Assembly (NCBI GenBank): GCA_013397695.1
Contig: VYZI01000068.1
Span: forward strand, 1,799,067-1,863,066
Reading direction: 5' to 3'
Source of the DNA: Centropus unirufus
Taxonomy: Eukaryota > Chordata > Aves > Cuculiformes > Centropidae
DNA: 64,000 nucleotides
The notes below the pieces were generated by a model. The model saw nothing but the letters and a program-made list of their open reading frames with translations, ran no database searches and was not told the DNA's origin. Positions 25,001 to 40,000 of the stretch are shown here, piece after piece. A program made the position numbers and the translations under genes. The first letter of the stretch is position 1; each line of letters begins with the position of its first letter.

Positions 25001-28000
25001 ATTGTAATTAGAGCAAGTCAGGAGGATCTAAAACCTGTGAAATTGGAAACTGCTGATTCATGGAAATTAAAATATTTGAGAGAGGGTCATCAGTTTCTTA
25101 TAAAAAGCTGAGAACTGGTTAAAATAAAAATCAGTTTTTTTTTTTTACTTTGCAGTGGAAATTCTTGGTTTTCCATTTATATGTGATATTGAAAAACTTC
25201 ATTTTGATATAGTGAGTCAGTCATTCTTCACATGCTGCCTCCTATATTCTTTCATTGGATGAGTGCCCACGGCGTCAAATTGGGTCAGTTTACCCTTGTG
25301 AAATTGCTGTATAAACTACTGCAATATGACTGACTTCTTGAGGCTGCAGATTGGTGCTATTAATGCTTTGATGAAAGAAAGAAAACAGTGAGAGCTGTCA
25401 GGACAGAATTCTTGCACTCTAGTGGTTACTCTGTTTCGCATATTTGTAGCTGAGCTCCTTGTGCCACTTTTCTATGAAACAGTAATTATTCAGACATTTA
25501 TTCCGCTGCCCTTCCCTGTTTCTGGTAAAAAGAAAAGTGGTACTTGAAGGAAGTAGTTGCTTAAATGGGAGAAAATTCTAATAAAAGCAGCATCAAACTG
25601 GCACAGTCATTCTGAGTCTGAATGTAGCACAGAGCAGCTCAGAAACAGCCCTTACCTGTAGCACAGCTTAGGGCAATGAAATAGAGACCACTTCAGAATT
25701 GCCCAGGGGTGAAAAGGTTTCAGAAGCAGCATTGGAGCACTAAGCCAGAAAAGGCGAGAACGCTAAACTACAGCAGTGGGATTCCACTTTACCCAAGTTG
25801 GACTGTGCTGAGGAGAAATGTTTCTTGTGTAACTGGTAATTTTGAATAAGTTTGCAGAAACTAGAGGGGATGAGCATAGGTAATGATAAGACACGGATGT
25901 TGGCCTGTGGGATCTGGTTTTACTGGCTTTGGACTGGTGATCAGGAAGGAATTCATATTGTCAAGGAATAGTGATGTCCCTTGTTGGGGCACTTTTTTCG
26001 TACTCTGTGCCATGGAATGTAGCCAGGTTCCCAGGATCATTAGGGCATTTTACCTAAATAATTTACCTTCTGTGGCAAGGGCTTAGGACTGTAATGTTAT
26101 CTTTGTTCTTTCCTGGTTTAATCCTGTGGCCTGTTGTGATGTTTGGAGCATTTGGGTGCTTTTTTTCTTATATTGAAGGTTTTAGGATATGTCTTGTGGC
26201 TCACAAAGACATGGATGTGGAAAAGAGAGGCCATATAGCGCATCTTATTGTGTAGGGTTTGGGGCTAAAAGCTTGCTACATTATTGCAGGCAGCTAAACT
26301 TGATTTCCTTTCCATTTTTGTGCTAAGAGCCTGTTCATTTTGTGGGTGTGCTTCTGGGGAATATTTTATAGGAATAAGGTGAATATGGGCAAGTGAGCTA
26401 CAAAGAGAGAGAGGAAGTGGAAAGTATTAAACATACATTGGAGCAGCATGTTCCCAGTGTGAGAAAGGAACAGGAAGGTCTGGAAACAAACTTGTGAGGC
26501 CCTAGCATTTCATAGACCCAAGACCATTTATAAATATCTGAGTGAACTATCTAAACATCTAAGAAAAAAAGTTATAGCGGGAGGTATACAGACTCAAGGG
26601 AGTCAATTGGTATGTCAAATCCATGGAGTAATTTACCAAACTAAACAGTTAACTTTTAGAGAACAAGGCTCCCTGTGACATGAACATTGACATTGGACAT
26701 AAGATAGAATGAGTAGTAAGGAGAGCTGCCCAAAAAGTTACCAGACTCAGCCAGCTTTTTTTTTTGCTACATCACTGGTTGTGTAATAAAACAATTCCAG
26801 ATTTTTTAGTGGCTCGTGTGAGTAAAGGGGCTGAGGAGTTTTCCCTGAAGCACCTTATTGTGAAACTGCTTCAATGATAATGAAATAGGTCAGACAGTCT
26901 GCCCATTGCAGTGACTCTTGTATTCTACTATTAATATTTAACAAGTGTAAGAAAATATTACTTTCTTAGTTCTCACATTATGTTTCAGGTAAGATTAATT
27001 ATTGACCTCACTACTCAGTAATTCACTATTGTTTTGTGTGGTAACTCTGCAAAGGTTTGCGAAGCACCAGCCCAGAGCCCCAGTTTCATGCTTCAAAATC
27101 TTTAAAGGCTAGACTCTGTCCAGCAGACAGATAGGCAATAGGTGTCATTCTGGAGTGTGCCCAATGAAACCACTGCAGTCCTGCACTGGTGGAATGACAC
27201 TGAAGATGTAAATGCTGAAAAGCAACATAGATTATTGGAACTGTAGCATAAAGTGGTAGTTTGGATACAGGTAACTACCTTTTTCTAGCTAAAATTGTCT
27301 TTGTTTTGCTGATTATTAAATGGGTGGGTTAACTGAAGAGTAGCCTGTGAGATATATTAGTAATTATTTTATCAGTTTGTCTCCTCTAGATGGAGGCCAA
27401 AGAAGAGCATGCAAGAAAAACCAGTGTGCATAAATAATCAAGGGTGGACACAGATGATACAGAAACAGTCTGTTTCAGTGTCAGTCAGCCACCACCTCTC
27501 AAGCTCCTCTTTATGGTTCTAGTGGGAGAGTTTGATGGGAATTAGTGTTTGCCAAGTCCTCACATTCACTTTTGTGTATAGCATGAAAATAATTTGTTGG
27601 TATTTGCACTGGGACAGTCTTGAACATACTAAGATTATCAGTAGCAAATTATTATTTATTGTTTATCAAACAGCTGAAAAAAAATGTTCAACTACCCAAG
27701 GTTCATGTCCACCCTGAGTTAAAGCTGTCAGCAACAGGGTGTTTGGTTGGTTTGAGTGAAGTTGGAGCCTGGAAAACTGTTCCTGCCCGCAGTTTAGCAG
27801 TGTCATCGTGCTGTCTTCCAGGCAGTGTTTGCATCAGTGCTGAGACACAGTTTGGCATCCACTCAACCCTTCAATAGTTGGCTTTTCAGTAACCATTATA
27901 AAATGTAGTCTAGTGCAAAGATATTTCTCTTAAAGTTGTTCGGCAGCTTTCCCAGTGATCCCAGAGGGAAGAGAAGTTAGGACTTATTCTCCAGCTCAAA

Positions 28001-31000
28001 GCCAGCTGTCCACTGGGCTGACCAGGGGTGTAGCTGTGTGTACTTTGGCTCTGCACCACAACTAGTGAGTGAAGACATAGGCTGGGCTGTCCTTGCCTGC
28101 CTGCAAGCCTCTGGCATAAAGCTGCATAACTTGAAGTGGGGAACTGGGAGCTGAGGAGTCATACCACAGTGCTGTATCAGGGCTGGGTGAAGATGAACAA
28201 ATTAAATACATGTACTTTTCTAGGTAGATGCTTCATTGCAGTAGAATCATCCCACTTGCAGTCTGTGGAAGTAAACAAAAGGGAGAGCAACCATGCTTGA
28301 GTCGAGTTTAGACAATTCGTGCAGACACATCTGCATTTAAGCTCACAATCCTAGGATCCTTTAAAAGTAATGGATAGAAGTGAGCATGGTGTCTCTCATC
28401 CTAACATTAAGAAATAAAAATATTTGTCCCTTTTCTGTCTTTGAGGTGTAGATGAAACCCGTGGTGATAAACTGAAACACAGACTTGTAGACAGGCTATT
28501 ACACTTAGTCAAATGAGGGTGGGGATAGGTGGGGTAAATGACAGAAGAGGGGAGGGGTATTGAAAGGGCTAGTTAGAAAATTGACTTGCTTTCTGTTCGT
28601 GTGACTTCCCAGAGGGTGGACTCCGACATACGATCTGGACAATTCACAAATTTTGCCTGAGTCTCAGCTATTTCACGCATGTGATATCCATGGGGCAAAC
28701 CTATATCTCATGCTCTCACCGTTTTTTCCTTGAGCACTGAGCTGAGTAAAGGAATCTTCTGATACATGCCAGTGCAGTTCTCCCTTTCAAAAGTAGTCAT
28801 CAGCACCTACTTGGTCCTGTAGAGCTGGCGGAAGCAAATAACCATGGTGTGCCATGAGGATCTCATGACCATTGACCAGCCCCATCCTGTGGCTCTTCAC
28901 TCCCTTTTGCTTGCCAGCAGCCACTGACCCACCATGACTGTTGAAGTGTGCTGGAAGAATTTCCTACCTTTTCCAAAAATGTATGGAGAGCAGTCCTTGG
29001 AAAAAGTAGTTAAAACATTTTAAAAAAAACCCTCAAAACTTTAAAATTAGCAATCTTTCCTCCCCTAGCTGAAACTGGTATGTAAATAGAAACCATATAC
29101 TACTTGTCGCTGTTGCCCTCTGTCTGGAAACAAAGAATGTCTCTTTCCTTCAAGGTCTCATTTTTTCCTCCAAAGAATTTACTGAACCTCTTTTCAATTT
29201 AGGTAGTACAATAGGTTTTCACTGATTGGAATAAGCAGAAAAATTTAGATGTGCATTAAGTCTTAAAGATACAAAAATCAATTATTTTAAAACAAATCAC
29301 AAGGTATCTTTCAGTTCTCTAAGGAAAAGTAGCATAAGCAAAAACACAGTCATCACATAGAGGGGAAGAATACAAGGTTTAAAAAATAATACTTCAAAAA
29401 TCAGTTGATGTTTTCTGTCTGATCGATCAAGAAGGATGAGCCCAATGTAATGAATGTAAATACCTTCATGTGCAGTGGGCAAAAAATACTCCCATCAGAT
29501 AATCAATCTGTATTTTCAGGTGGACACTTGAAATGGTGGCACAAGGAGAATTACTGTTTCAGTTCAGAAAGAAGGGACGTTTTAGAGCATTGTGATTGGT
29601 ATTTTTATGGAAATCTGCTGAAAGTTTTTGCTACACCTGCATAGCTTTTTGGTCAGTTACTTAGAAATGAGACACCTCTGCAATCTCTTTACTTTGAACT
29701 GTCCTCCTTTACGACCAGCAATATTTACATGGTAAACATCTGTCTTATTGTTAGATGTTGACCAAATTACCATAATTGTATGTGGTCTCCTGATAGCTGC
29801 TAAGGTACCTACCCTTATTACTTTCTGGCAGATATACGCCTTGACATAGGAGGATAGAATGATGCTTTTACAGGAAATATATGAATTTGAATTTCTGTTT
29901 TTCTAACACATTTTGATCGTAAAACTGGAATTTCTCCCGGAATAAGCTTTCTTTAAATCATTGAAAACATTATTGTATTTTGATATTGTATATTTACATA
30001 TTACAGTGTATTGGCAGAATTTCCAAAGATGTGGTTCTACAGAAACATATGCCGATTCCAGACAAATTGCTTAAGAACTCCTATCTGAGGCTGTAAGTTA
30101 ACTATTTTGTTAAGATTTTGATTTGTCCTTATGTTTCTATATCAATATTTAAAATGGTCAAGGAAAAAAAATAAAGCATTTAGCCATATGGAGAATCAGA
30201 AGTAAAAAGAAGAGGTAGATGTACAGACATTTCATTTTTTGTTTGTGGTACAATGATGATTCTTATTCATGCAAATGTCTTGACATCACAGGCTTTGTAT
30301 TTTGTTCTAGAGAAATCTGAAGTTCAGTATCATGCTTTGAAGTAGTAGACAAAAGATAAGTTCTATCAGTTTCCCCTTGTGCCAATTCCTTCAACTCAGT
30401 ATTTTTTTAAAGACCCCATTCTGCAGCACTGTTAGCCAAAGTGAAAATAATCTTTTGTATCTTTCTTTTATATATATAAAAAGATATATATATATATATA
30501 GCCTGATATCCTAGTTACTGTCTCTTCTTCAAGAGACAACTATTTTCCTTTGAAAAGAGGATACATCCAGAGAGCTGGCAAGGAGCTGGTTAAGAAAACC
30601 TGACAAATGTCAAGTTCTTTTGAAAATTTACATCCTAGCCCTCCAGAAGTGCTCATTACACGACCACAGTATAGTCAAAACCAAGCTGTGCTAAATATGT
30701 TTAGAATTTGTCCAATTGAACAATATTTATGAATACCCCAGACTGTTAATATGATGTTAATTCTGTTTAGAAAGTGCTAGTACAATGGTGGTGAGAGCAC
30801 AGAAGATGAAACATGGATTACTGAAAGAAGAGTAGTTAATTAGCATTTGCAATGTATTAATTGACACATGCCTTTTGCTGTGTGGCTTTGACTAAATTAT
30901 CCTGACAACACTCTTCCTTTTCTTTTGCCATTTTTGCTGGTTTTTATTTATTTTTTAAAATTTCTTTCAGAATTGGATAGAAGCTGCTTTAGATCTTTAA

Positions 31001-34000
31001 CTGTGATTTTTTTTCTTTATTGCTAAGGCTGAGATTGCAGTACACTGTTGTAGTAAACCAGTGTATTCTATATCACATCATATAAAATTACAGGATATAC
31101 TTTCACAAAGGAAACAACTGTAGATGGTATTTTCATAGCAACTTTATTAAACATTAGCTTCTTAGCAACTACATTAAAACATTTATTCAAGATTATGTCA
31201 GCCAAACTAGTTGGATTTCTTGTATACAAACAAGTTAAACCCCAGCTCAATTTCTCAACAATATGAAGATTGCATTTATAATGCAAGAATTAGATATTTA
31301 ATTTTAAATGCTTTTGTTTGTCGCAATTTTCTGTTCTGCAAGATACCAACTTTTAGCTCAAATGGTGCTTTTTATTATGTTTGCAGACTACAAGAATAAA
31401 ACAGAAAAAAACTTTCATTTGTATGCTTTTGAGTTAACACCCATCACTGCAGTAGAGCAATTTTATATCTACCATTAAACTTGCATTTAGAAACAGACAT
31501 AAAGGGAGTTATTCATACCTCAAAAGTGTATTTTCATGGTTTCAGTACGCTTTGGATGAGGTTCTAAATGTATTTCCCAAATCAAAGGAGATATAAATTG
31601 AACTCCGTTTAATCTGTGACCGCAGTATAGCCAAAAACTCGTAGGAAAGACTGGATAAATGCATATAAATCATCCCTGCTCATGAAGAAATACAAAGATT
31701 CAAAATTTTTTTCCACCATAAAATTGGATGCCCTCCATCTCTTGACTGAAGTCACCACTCTGTTATGTGAGTCTTTAAAAATGCAGTACCCTAAGATATT
31801 CTTTCCCGTCCATGAATCTCACTTCTCCCATCTTTCCCCACACTACAATTTCTCTCTTTTCTTTCTCTCTGTTCTTCTCTTTTTCTTTCTAATTTGAACA
31901 GCTGCAATTTAACTTCATGGTGGCTGCTGAGGAGTGTGGTGATTCCATAAAATAATGGTGTCTGACCCAAGTCTATCTCCTCCAGTGACTGTGTCCCCTC
32001 TGATTAGATATGACTTTGCTGAGTATTTGGTTTTAATTCCTCCGACACTTTCCCAGGTCTTCCTTTGGTAGGCTACCATCATGGAATCAATCACATTAAG
32101 GAAGATTTATGGCTAGTAATAACCATGGTATTCATTGAAACTTGTTAGTGAGCCTTACAGTTCCCTGTGCTGTTGCAAAGATGGGCAGTCCACTGAGGCA
32201 TCAAGATGACTTGGTTATGAATCATTCCATTCTACTTGCCTTGTCCATTTACATGGTCCTATGATGGCACCGTGTCAACCTTTTAGGGGTTGTTGCTGGT
32301 GTTAAGACTCTGGAGTGACAAAGTCTATCTTAAATCCTCTTTGTTTTCTTGAATTTTTCCAGGATTTTGGAACAGTCTTGTACAGTTATAACTTCATACC
32401 GTTGCAAGGCTACATCTTCAGAAGCCACTAGGACTAAAAAAGTTGCACACATAGATGAGCATGCATCATTTCAGAAGCCTAGAGGATCGTGCATTACCTC
32501 TAGCTGCCAGTCCAAAAGACAGATTTCCTACAGGTCTGGTGTTGTACTTGCCCATGCAGATGTCTTGGTAGTCCAGAGTATCCCAAATGGTACTAGATGC
32601 CTCTGTTTAAGCAGCTGAATCTTAGGCCACATGAGTTACACTTGTGACATTTAATGCTAAATGTCAGGATCTGGAGCTGCTCTCTGCTCCCTAAGGGTGG
32701 GATTCAGTTGCTGGAGCATAGACATCTGCTGTCATTCAGGTTGTGGAATGCCTGTGACATTTGGACTACCTCACAGGTTTGAGGCAAGATCCACAGATGA
32801 CCCATACCCTTCTGTAGTAGCAGGGCTAGCTTAGGCAGGATTTCTCTCAGACCTAAGTTGACGTTAGTGCCAGGATTCAGTTGCCTAGGAGTAGGAAGGA
32901 ACCAGACCACCACAGAGCTGGTGTAAAGCACAAGGGGGAGGAAAACCAAGTCAGACAATAGTTCCCTCCTTCCCTGATCATCAAGCAGTTTTGCAGCTAA
33001 AACTGACTGATAATAGCCCAAAGCTGATCCCAATAAGTCACAACTGCTGAGTCAAGATGAAGTTTGTATGCATCCTGTAGCTTGGTACTAGAAATACCAT
33101 TACTGCACTTACTGAGCTGTAATCCCCCTTTTCAATAGTCTGCAAACTGTGAGCTATCACTCCCGAATCTTGCAATGATGTTCTGAATCCTCTTATGATT
33201 TCTATGGATTGGGGCCAGGCAGTTGTTCTTCTTTCTTGGCTGGTATGGCCTCCTGATAAGCTGTATAGGTCTGAGGGTAGTTCCCAGTTCATTCTTCTAG
33301 GGTATAGCTATTCCTCAACCTGCTCAGTGCTTAATGCTGTTCTATTTGGTACTAATTATGAAGTATAAGTGGGATTACAGCTACAGAATGTAGAGCCAAC
33401 TTCAAAGTTCCTTCAGCCAAGTGGGACCACACAGTCCTGGTTTCTCATGAGACAGAGTTAATTTTCTTCCTAGTAGCTGATGTAGTGCTGTGTTTTGGAC
33501 TTAGGATGAGAATAATGTTGGTAATACACTGACGTTTTAGTTGTTGCTAAGCAGTCAAGGGCTTTTCAGCTTCGCATACTGTCCTGACAACAAGAAGGTG
33601 AGGGGCATGCACAAGAAGCTGAGAAGGGGTACAGCCAGGACAGCTGACCTGGGCTGACCAAAGGGATATTCCATACCATATGATATCATAGTATATAAAC
33701 TGAGGGAAGCTGGTTGGGAAACTGTGGCTTGGGAACTAGCTGGGCATTAGTCTGTGGGTGGTGAGCAGTTGTGTTGTGCATCATGTGTTTTTTGTATTCT
33801 TTTATAATTATTAATAATATTCTCTTCCATTTCTGTCCTATTGAACTGTTTTTCTCTCAGCCCATGAGTTTCACCTTTCTTTCCAATTCTCTCCCACATC
33901 CCACTGTGGAGAGAGTGAGAGTCAGAATGGCCACGTGGTTGTTTTAGCTGCCTGCTAGGTTAAACCACAATCATTGTAATCGTTACTTTTGTGGATTGTT

Positions 34001-37000
34001 TTACAACCAACTAGACTTCATATGTCAGAGCTGAACGCTTTATTATCTGCAACACACAAAAACTACTCCCAGAGTTACTGAATTAGTTAATTTAGTATAC
34101 AATTTCAGTCATTTTTGCAACTAGAGCCTTACTTGTAAGGTGTATAACTGAAATCACATCCTTCAGTCATTTCTGTTACATGTGCACAAATCAGAACATT
34201 TCAGGCAGGTTATGCACAATGGGAATCTGTGGTGATTGCTTTATATTGGCTTTGTATGCAAACACAGCTGGCTCTCACATATGCAGTTACAGACTGATAG
34301 AAAAAAAAAAGGAAAAATTTCATATTCACATCTGGTCCAACTGTAATCTAAACAGTAGCCTGAAGATTGAAAACAGGTACCTTCACATATGTGTTACTTT
34401 CCTGATCAGCTTTTTTTTTTGCATCCATCTAGAGGGCTGACTGGAACTTTCTATCTGATTCCGTAGCCCATTGTTATTGATGCACAGCTCCAATCTCAGA
34501 ATTATTAAATTTAATAGCTCAGTTAACAGCAGAGTAAACTCAGGTTGTCATGTTTTAAGTGACTGAGCTGGATTTGGGCATAAAGAACCTAAATGTTGTT
34601 TAAAGGAATATCTTTGTAGTGATCACCTCAAGTAAGTCTCCTTCATTCTAGGTTACAATTGCCTGCATTATAGCACAGAGCTCTGACACAAGGATTTTTT
34701 TTTAACCTTGCTCGACTTTGCCCGGTACTCACTCAGGACTCTTGTTGCATGTCATTGTTTGTCTGACATCCTGAAGTTTTTGCAGACATTAAACAATGTT
34801 GCTTACTTCATATTATTACATGAAGTAATGATTATTTTTGTTTGATCCTCATTCATTTGGGGCTACCCTGTTGTATGACCACTGACCACGCGTAATATAT
34901 TAGTTGTGTACATAATTACTGCATTCATAATTCCTGTGCCAACTATGTAGGACAAAACACTTCTGTATTTCTCATTATTAGCACCCACTTATTTCTCACA
35001 GTGGAACTCAATGAGAAAAGCTATCCACCAGTTCATTCATCCAGAAATGCCTTCTGAAGCCATCTAGTGGGTAGCACTCAGTGAAACCACCACTGCTGTG
35101 GTGTTCTCGTAACTCTGATTGTCATTAGCTTGTAGTGATATGCCTGGATACTGCAGCAGTTAGTGTTTTATTTTAAGATTGATAAAGGACTTTTCCATTT
35201 ATATTTGTAACCATGGAGGTGTTATCTTTGGGTGTTGAAAAGGGAGAGGGTCTAATTTATGTAATAGAAATGTTTACTGTAGTACATATTACATAATTCT
35301 GTACTAGTTGTTTAATGTCTCCTTCCAGAGGGGACTATCTTTCTATTCTTCTAACCTCTTTGAAGTGACTTGTCTTGTGAACAAACTGGATGAGATCCCT
35401 ATGGTATGCCCTGGGGATCACCTGTTGCTGTAGTTCATATTTCTGCTGAGCCCATACCACTCTATTGATACACTTCAATATATTGAGCTTGGTAACTATG
35501 GCTTTTGCTCACTCTGTAACTTCTGGGCTAGCATATGAAGTCTCCCAGGAGCACCACATGCTCCTTTTCACATGGAATAAACTGACTGACATTCCTTGCA
35601 TTTGTGATAACTTGGCCTTGACTGTTTCCAGAAGGGTAACAGAGTGTGAATAAAGTGTCTGTGCTGGAACAGCATCCTCAGGGGGGCGACCTGTGCCCCC
35701 CTTTTTTGAATGCTGAAGAGGTCAGGTTTTGTCCTGATCTTCACTCCCTTGCTGTTACAGCTTGGTTAAAGGCTTAATCGTATCTACAAATAAGGATATA
35801 AAATCCTAGGGGAAAATGAACAAACAGAAGTTCATGCAGACTTACAGAACAAGGAACTTAAAATTAATTTTGCTTGCTGTTGATAAGGTGATCAGTCTTC
35901 TAAATATTTTATTCTTCTCTGTACCACTTGACCTGTTATTCAACTCACTTAGGACTATACTCCCAAAGTTATGGCTGATGTTTTTTTGATTGCTCTTTCA
36001 TTTCTTTTCCAGTCTGGCCGTGGATTAATACTTTATCTGTTCATGGAATTACATGGAATATTGCAAAAAGCTGGACAACAGTGAAATCCTTGGATAGTGG
36101 GTTCATACAAAGCAGCACTGCTGCCTTGTAGATGTAGGGGGGAAATTCTTCCCAGCCTTGCCCTGATAACAAGATCACCAAGGCAGCATATGCTATATAT
36201 GTTTTGCCAAACGCCAGCATTTTTGCTATGACAGGTGTGGTTTATGGTGTTACAGCATTCATTGCTCAAAAATCAACCATTATCCAGTAAATCCTGATGT
36301 CTACTTTTATGATCGGCCAGATTGGAGCATCAGAAATGCCTGAACTTGTGCAATTATTTGTTGTTCCAATAAGTTTTCCTCTGTGGTTTGGAGATGTTTT
36401 TGCTGCTTCTGTGGCTGATGGTCAGGACTCATAAACGCTTTGGCATGAATGCTCCTGCAATCTAATTTCTTTTGGTGCCATAACTGGGGAAAAGCCTCTA
36501 CCCTTTCAACTTTAGGTGGCTTAAGAACTTCTGGGTTTTTTAGGGAAGCACATCAATGTACCTCAGGAAAAAATTCTGTCTGCCTTTCTCACCTTGACAA
36601 ACACTGGTTTGCCAAGTCCAGAATCGGTTGATGTTCTTGTACAGAAAGGGATTTTTTTAAATGGAAAACTCTCAACATTAGGTTGTATGCAAAATGTTCT
36701 GGTACATCTCCAGGAGCAGATGCATATTTCAGTTGGGTCAATTTATTTTAAATCTACTGGTGTGCCTAGGATAAGATTCTGGGTTAATCCCTAGCTCCAA
36801 AGCACAGAGCTAATACGATGGGTGCTTTAAATGCAGGGATAAGGGCATGGAGGGGCATTTTGTTCCTTGTCCGACTGGTGCACATATTGATGATGGATTT
36901 TAGATTTACTTATGCTTCCCTCTATCTCTAGTTAAAAATTTTTTTCTTCCTAACACACTAATTATATGGTATCTTCCTTTTTATTTGTTTACTTTCTGCC

Positions 37001-40000
37001 AGCTGCTCTGATACTTGCCAAAGCAATTATTTTCATGTGTTATCACAGTTTTTCCCTAGTATCTGACTACTGTCCTGTCTGTGTATCCACTAAACTGTCA
37101 GAGATTCATTCTTTCTTGCTGTGAAACACCTGGAATAGGAAACAGTGTAGAACAGGCATTTCCAAATGATACGTGGAGGGGCTGAATATGCACAAGTGAG
37201 TGTTTTGCTTCCCTGTGTGCCTATACCAAAGAACTCAGTTGAAGTATCAAATGCAGAAAAATGTGTGGTATTAGTCACCTCTTCCAGAATTTCCCCCCTC
37301 AAAGGCATTGGAAATGTTTGCCTTTTATATATTTATTAAGTTATTTTGATTCAGTATTTGATTTTAAAACTGATGTAATTAAGAGTGTATATGTTACTGT
37401 GATTGCTCTCCTCACCGATTCTTGAGAGCAACGAGTTTATCTTCTCTTTTGGCTTCTACTTTAGTGCAGAGAGCATTTGGAGCTCTGCTCTGTACTCTGA
37501 AATCTACCTGCAGGCAGGCCTCAGCTCCTTCCTCAGTTGTTTTATTTCCTTCTCTATTTTGTTTGGAAAAACCTTGACGAGACCAAATGTTTGGAGCCCT
37601 AATGGAAGCCCTCTGCTCACCACTACTATTAAAAATACTGTTTTCCAGGTTTTAGCATCCATTTAGTCTCAGTACTGTGACAGGGCATTATTATGAGAGT
37701 TTTAGATAGTTAATTTTTCTTTCTCAGTGCTGTTTCTAGCACTATGCTACTCCTCTCCAGCTGGAGAGCAATCTTAAAATCCATTAATGTTCCTTTTACC
37801 TTTTTTTTGGGCTAATAGTGTATTCAGTTACCACAACCTTTACCACTGCTTCTGTTAAAGGTTCCTCTAGATTCATGGTGCTTTCATTCTCCTTGTTTGG
37901 GACATTTGTCCAACGGTTATCAGCTTTTGCAAAGTGGTGTTACTGTCTTGATTCGTGCTGTTTACTGCAGCTTGTGCAGTTCTGTGTGCCTGCTTTTGTG
38001 GATTACAATTAACTTCTATGTGTCTTCTTCCCTTCTATCTTTTTTGCTTATATTTTGTGTACTTGAATATGTCAACATGATAGGAGTCTGTCGTGTCTTC
38101 TGAGAGGTTCACGCTTTGGTAGAGGGCTTTGCAGGTCAGTCTTACTTCTGGATCTTTTCTATGTTAATGTAGCTCCAGCATGCCCAAAGTTTATATATTG
38201 GTCTTCCCCTAAATAGTGCCTGAGTGTTGTGTCCCAGATTCCAATCAGTCAAGTCTTTTATCAGGGTCTATTTTAGCTCCCTTCAGTACTGCAAGATTGT
38301 CTCTCAACTTTAAATCACTCTAACTGCTCTGTACTTTTATCTTCTTTTTGTACTCTGTTTAAGAATCTCTCATATCTTTAATATTCACATGGGTCACAAC
38401 ATTCCTTGAACTATTTTTGTGCAGTTCCGTAATTAATCTTTTCTGTCAGAGGTAACAGAAAATGATTAAACACATCAAGTGTCTCAGAAGCACTTGTTGT
38501 CAGAAATAAAGCTATTTTTATCTCGGCTCCCATTTCTTCTCAAAGTCAAATGCCGCTTAATTATTTTCCAGATGACCTTTATATTTTCAGAGACTGTTAC
38601 GTCTCGGAAGACTTCAGACTGCTTTCCCGGCCCACTCGTCTCTTGGTGTTTCATTTTATTTGGACAGAGTGTTGACTCCTGTGGTTGTGCCAGCCTGCTC
38701 GTCTGATGTGTGGAAGAGAACAGGCGCTTCTCATCTCACTCTTGTCTGGGATTTAAATGGGGCTTGGGTAAATTGTGGCCTAGAAGCTCTCCCCTTTGCC
38801 GTGCAAGGGAATTGCTCAGATGCAGGTGGTGGCAAAAATGAGGTGAGTCCCCTCTCAAAGGCGTACACCTGCCTTTGGACAGCCTCTGATGGTGCCAGCT
38901 GGGTTTGCAGAGTGCAGTGCCCAGACCTGCTGCCTTCCCAGTGCCATGCCCCAGGGAACCCGCCGGGCAAGCGGCCTTTCAAGCAGCATCCCTCGGAGAG
39001 AGCCTTAACTTGGGGCTTGTGTCATAACATTCAGGCTTTCAGTACTTCAAAGGAGAGGTTTCCTACAACAGTCACCTGACAATGAGATCAAAGAGGGGTT
39101 TGCTTTCCTTCTGTCATACAGCAGTGACTTTGTGTCTCTCTGCTGCATATCTATCTCTGATAATGTTCACTTGTGCTTATGCATACGGTACGTGAAAGTA
39201 CAAGCCTTCCCAGACTTTCATCTGCTATAAAACTTAAAATTAGTGTAACAATACCTCTTATCTGCTTCCTTATGTTTGGTGGTATTTTTACTTTATTTTT
39301 TCCTTAAGCTAGTAATTTTGGAGTACCTGCAATCCATCTTAATGCCTGTATGAATCCTTTTTATTCTTGTGCCATCAAAGCTCCTGTTTTGCTTGTGATG
39401 GGGATAAATGATGGCCACTCTGCCTTCAGATAAGTACTTAATGCAATCTTTAGCGTTTTTTTCTGTAGAGGTGAGTATCATACCAATTGGAGGCAGTCTT
39501 CTGGAGTTAATACACTGCTCCACAACTTAAGGTACCTGTTTTACCCATTCTTCTTCTGTGCACGTTGGAGGATCTGTTTCCAATCCCTAAAATAGCAATG
39601 ATACTGCTTCCTGCCTTATGTATGGCAGTCATAAATTCATTCCGGTTCATGAGGCATCAGCATGTTACAATGACCAGCACAGTGTGAAAAAATGACTAAA
39701 TTGTACTGTGAAAGGAACTGGAAAAAAAAGCAGTGTAATGCAGGTGTGTGTCAACACTTAAAGCTATAATTGTAGCAAATTTTCCATTACCATTTGCAAG
39801 CCTAATTTTGGTCCCAGGTTGTTAAGATTGTTGTAAAAAATACCAAATTTATTGAAGCAATCATCTTTGGTAATGCTGCCTAACAGACTCTAAATAGAAA
39901 ACAAGAAAAATGCATGTTTGAGGAAGAATTATACAGGATAAATTAAGTTACTATGTAACTATCTATGATACTACCTATACCACAATGTCATGCTTTATAC

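Noticed and set aside
33000..33430. Internal retroviral sequence beside the intron 1 LTR
   Set aside because: No primer-binding site or gag/pol/env motif could be recognised next to the LTR, so a solo LTR is the simpler reading.
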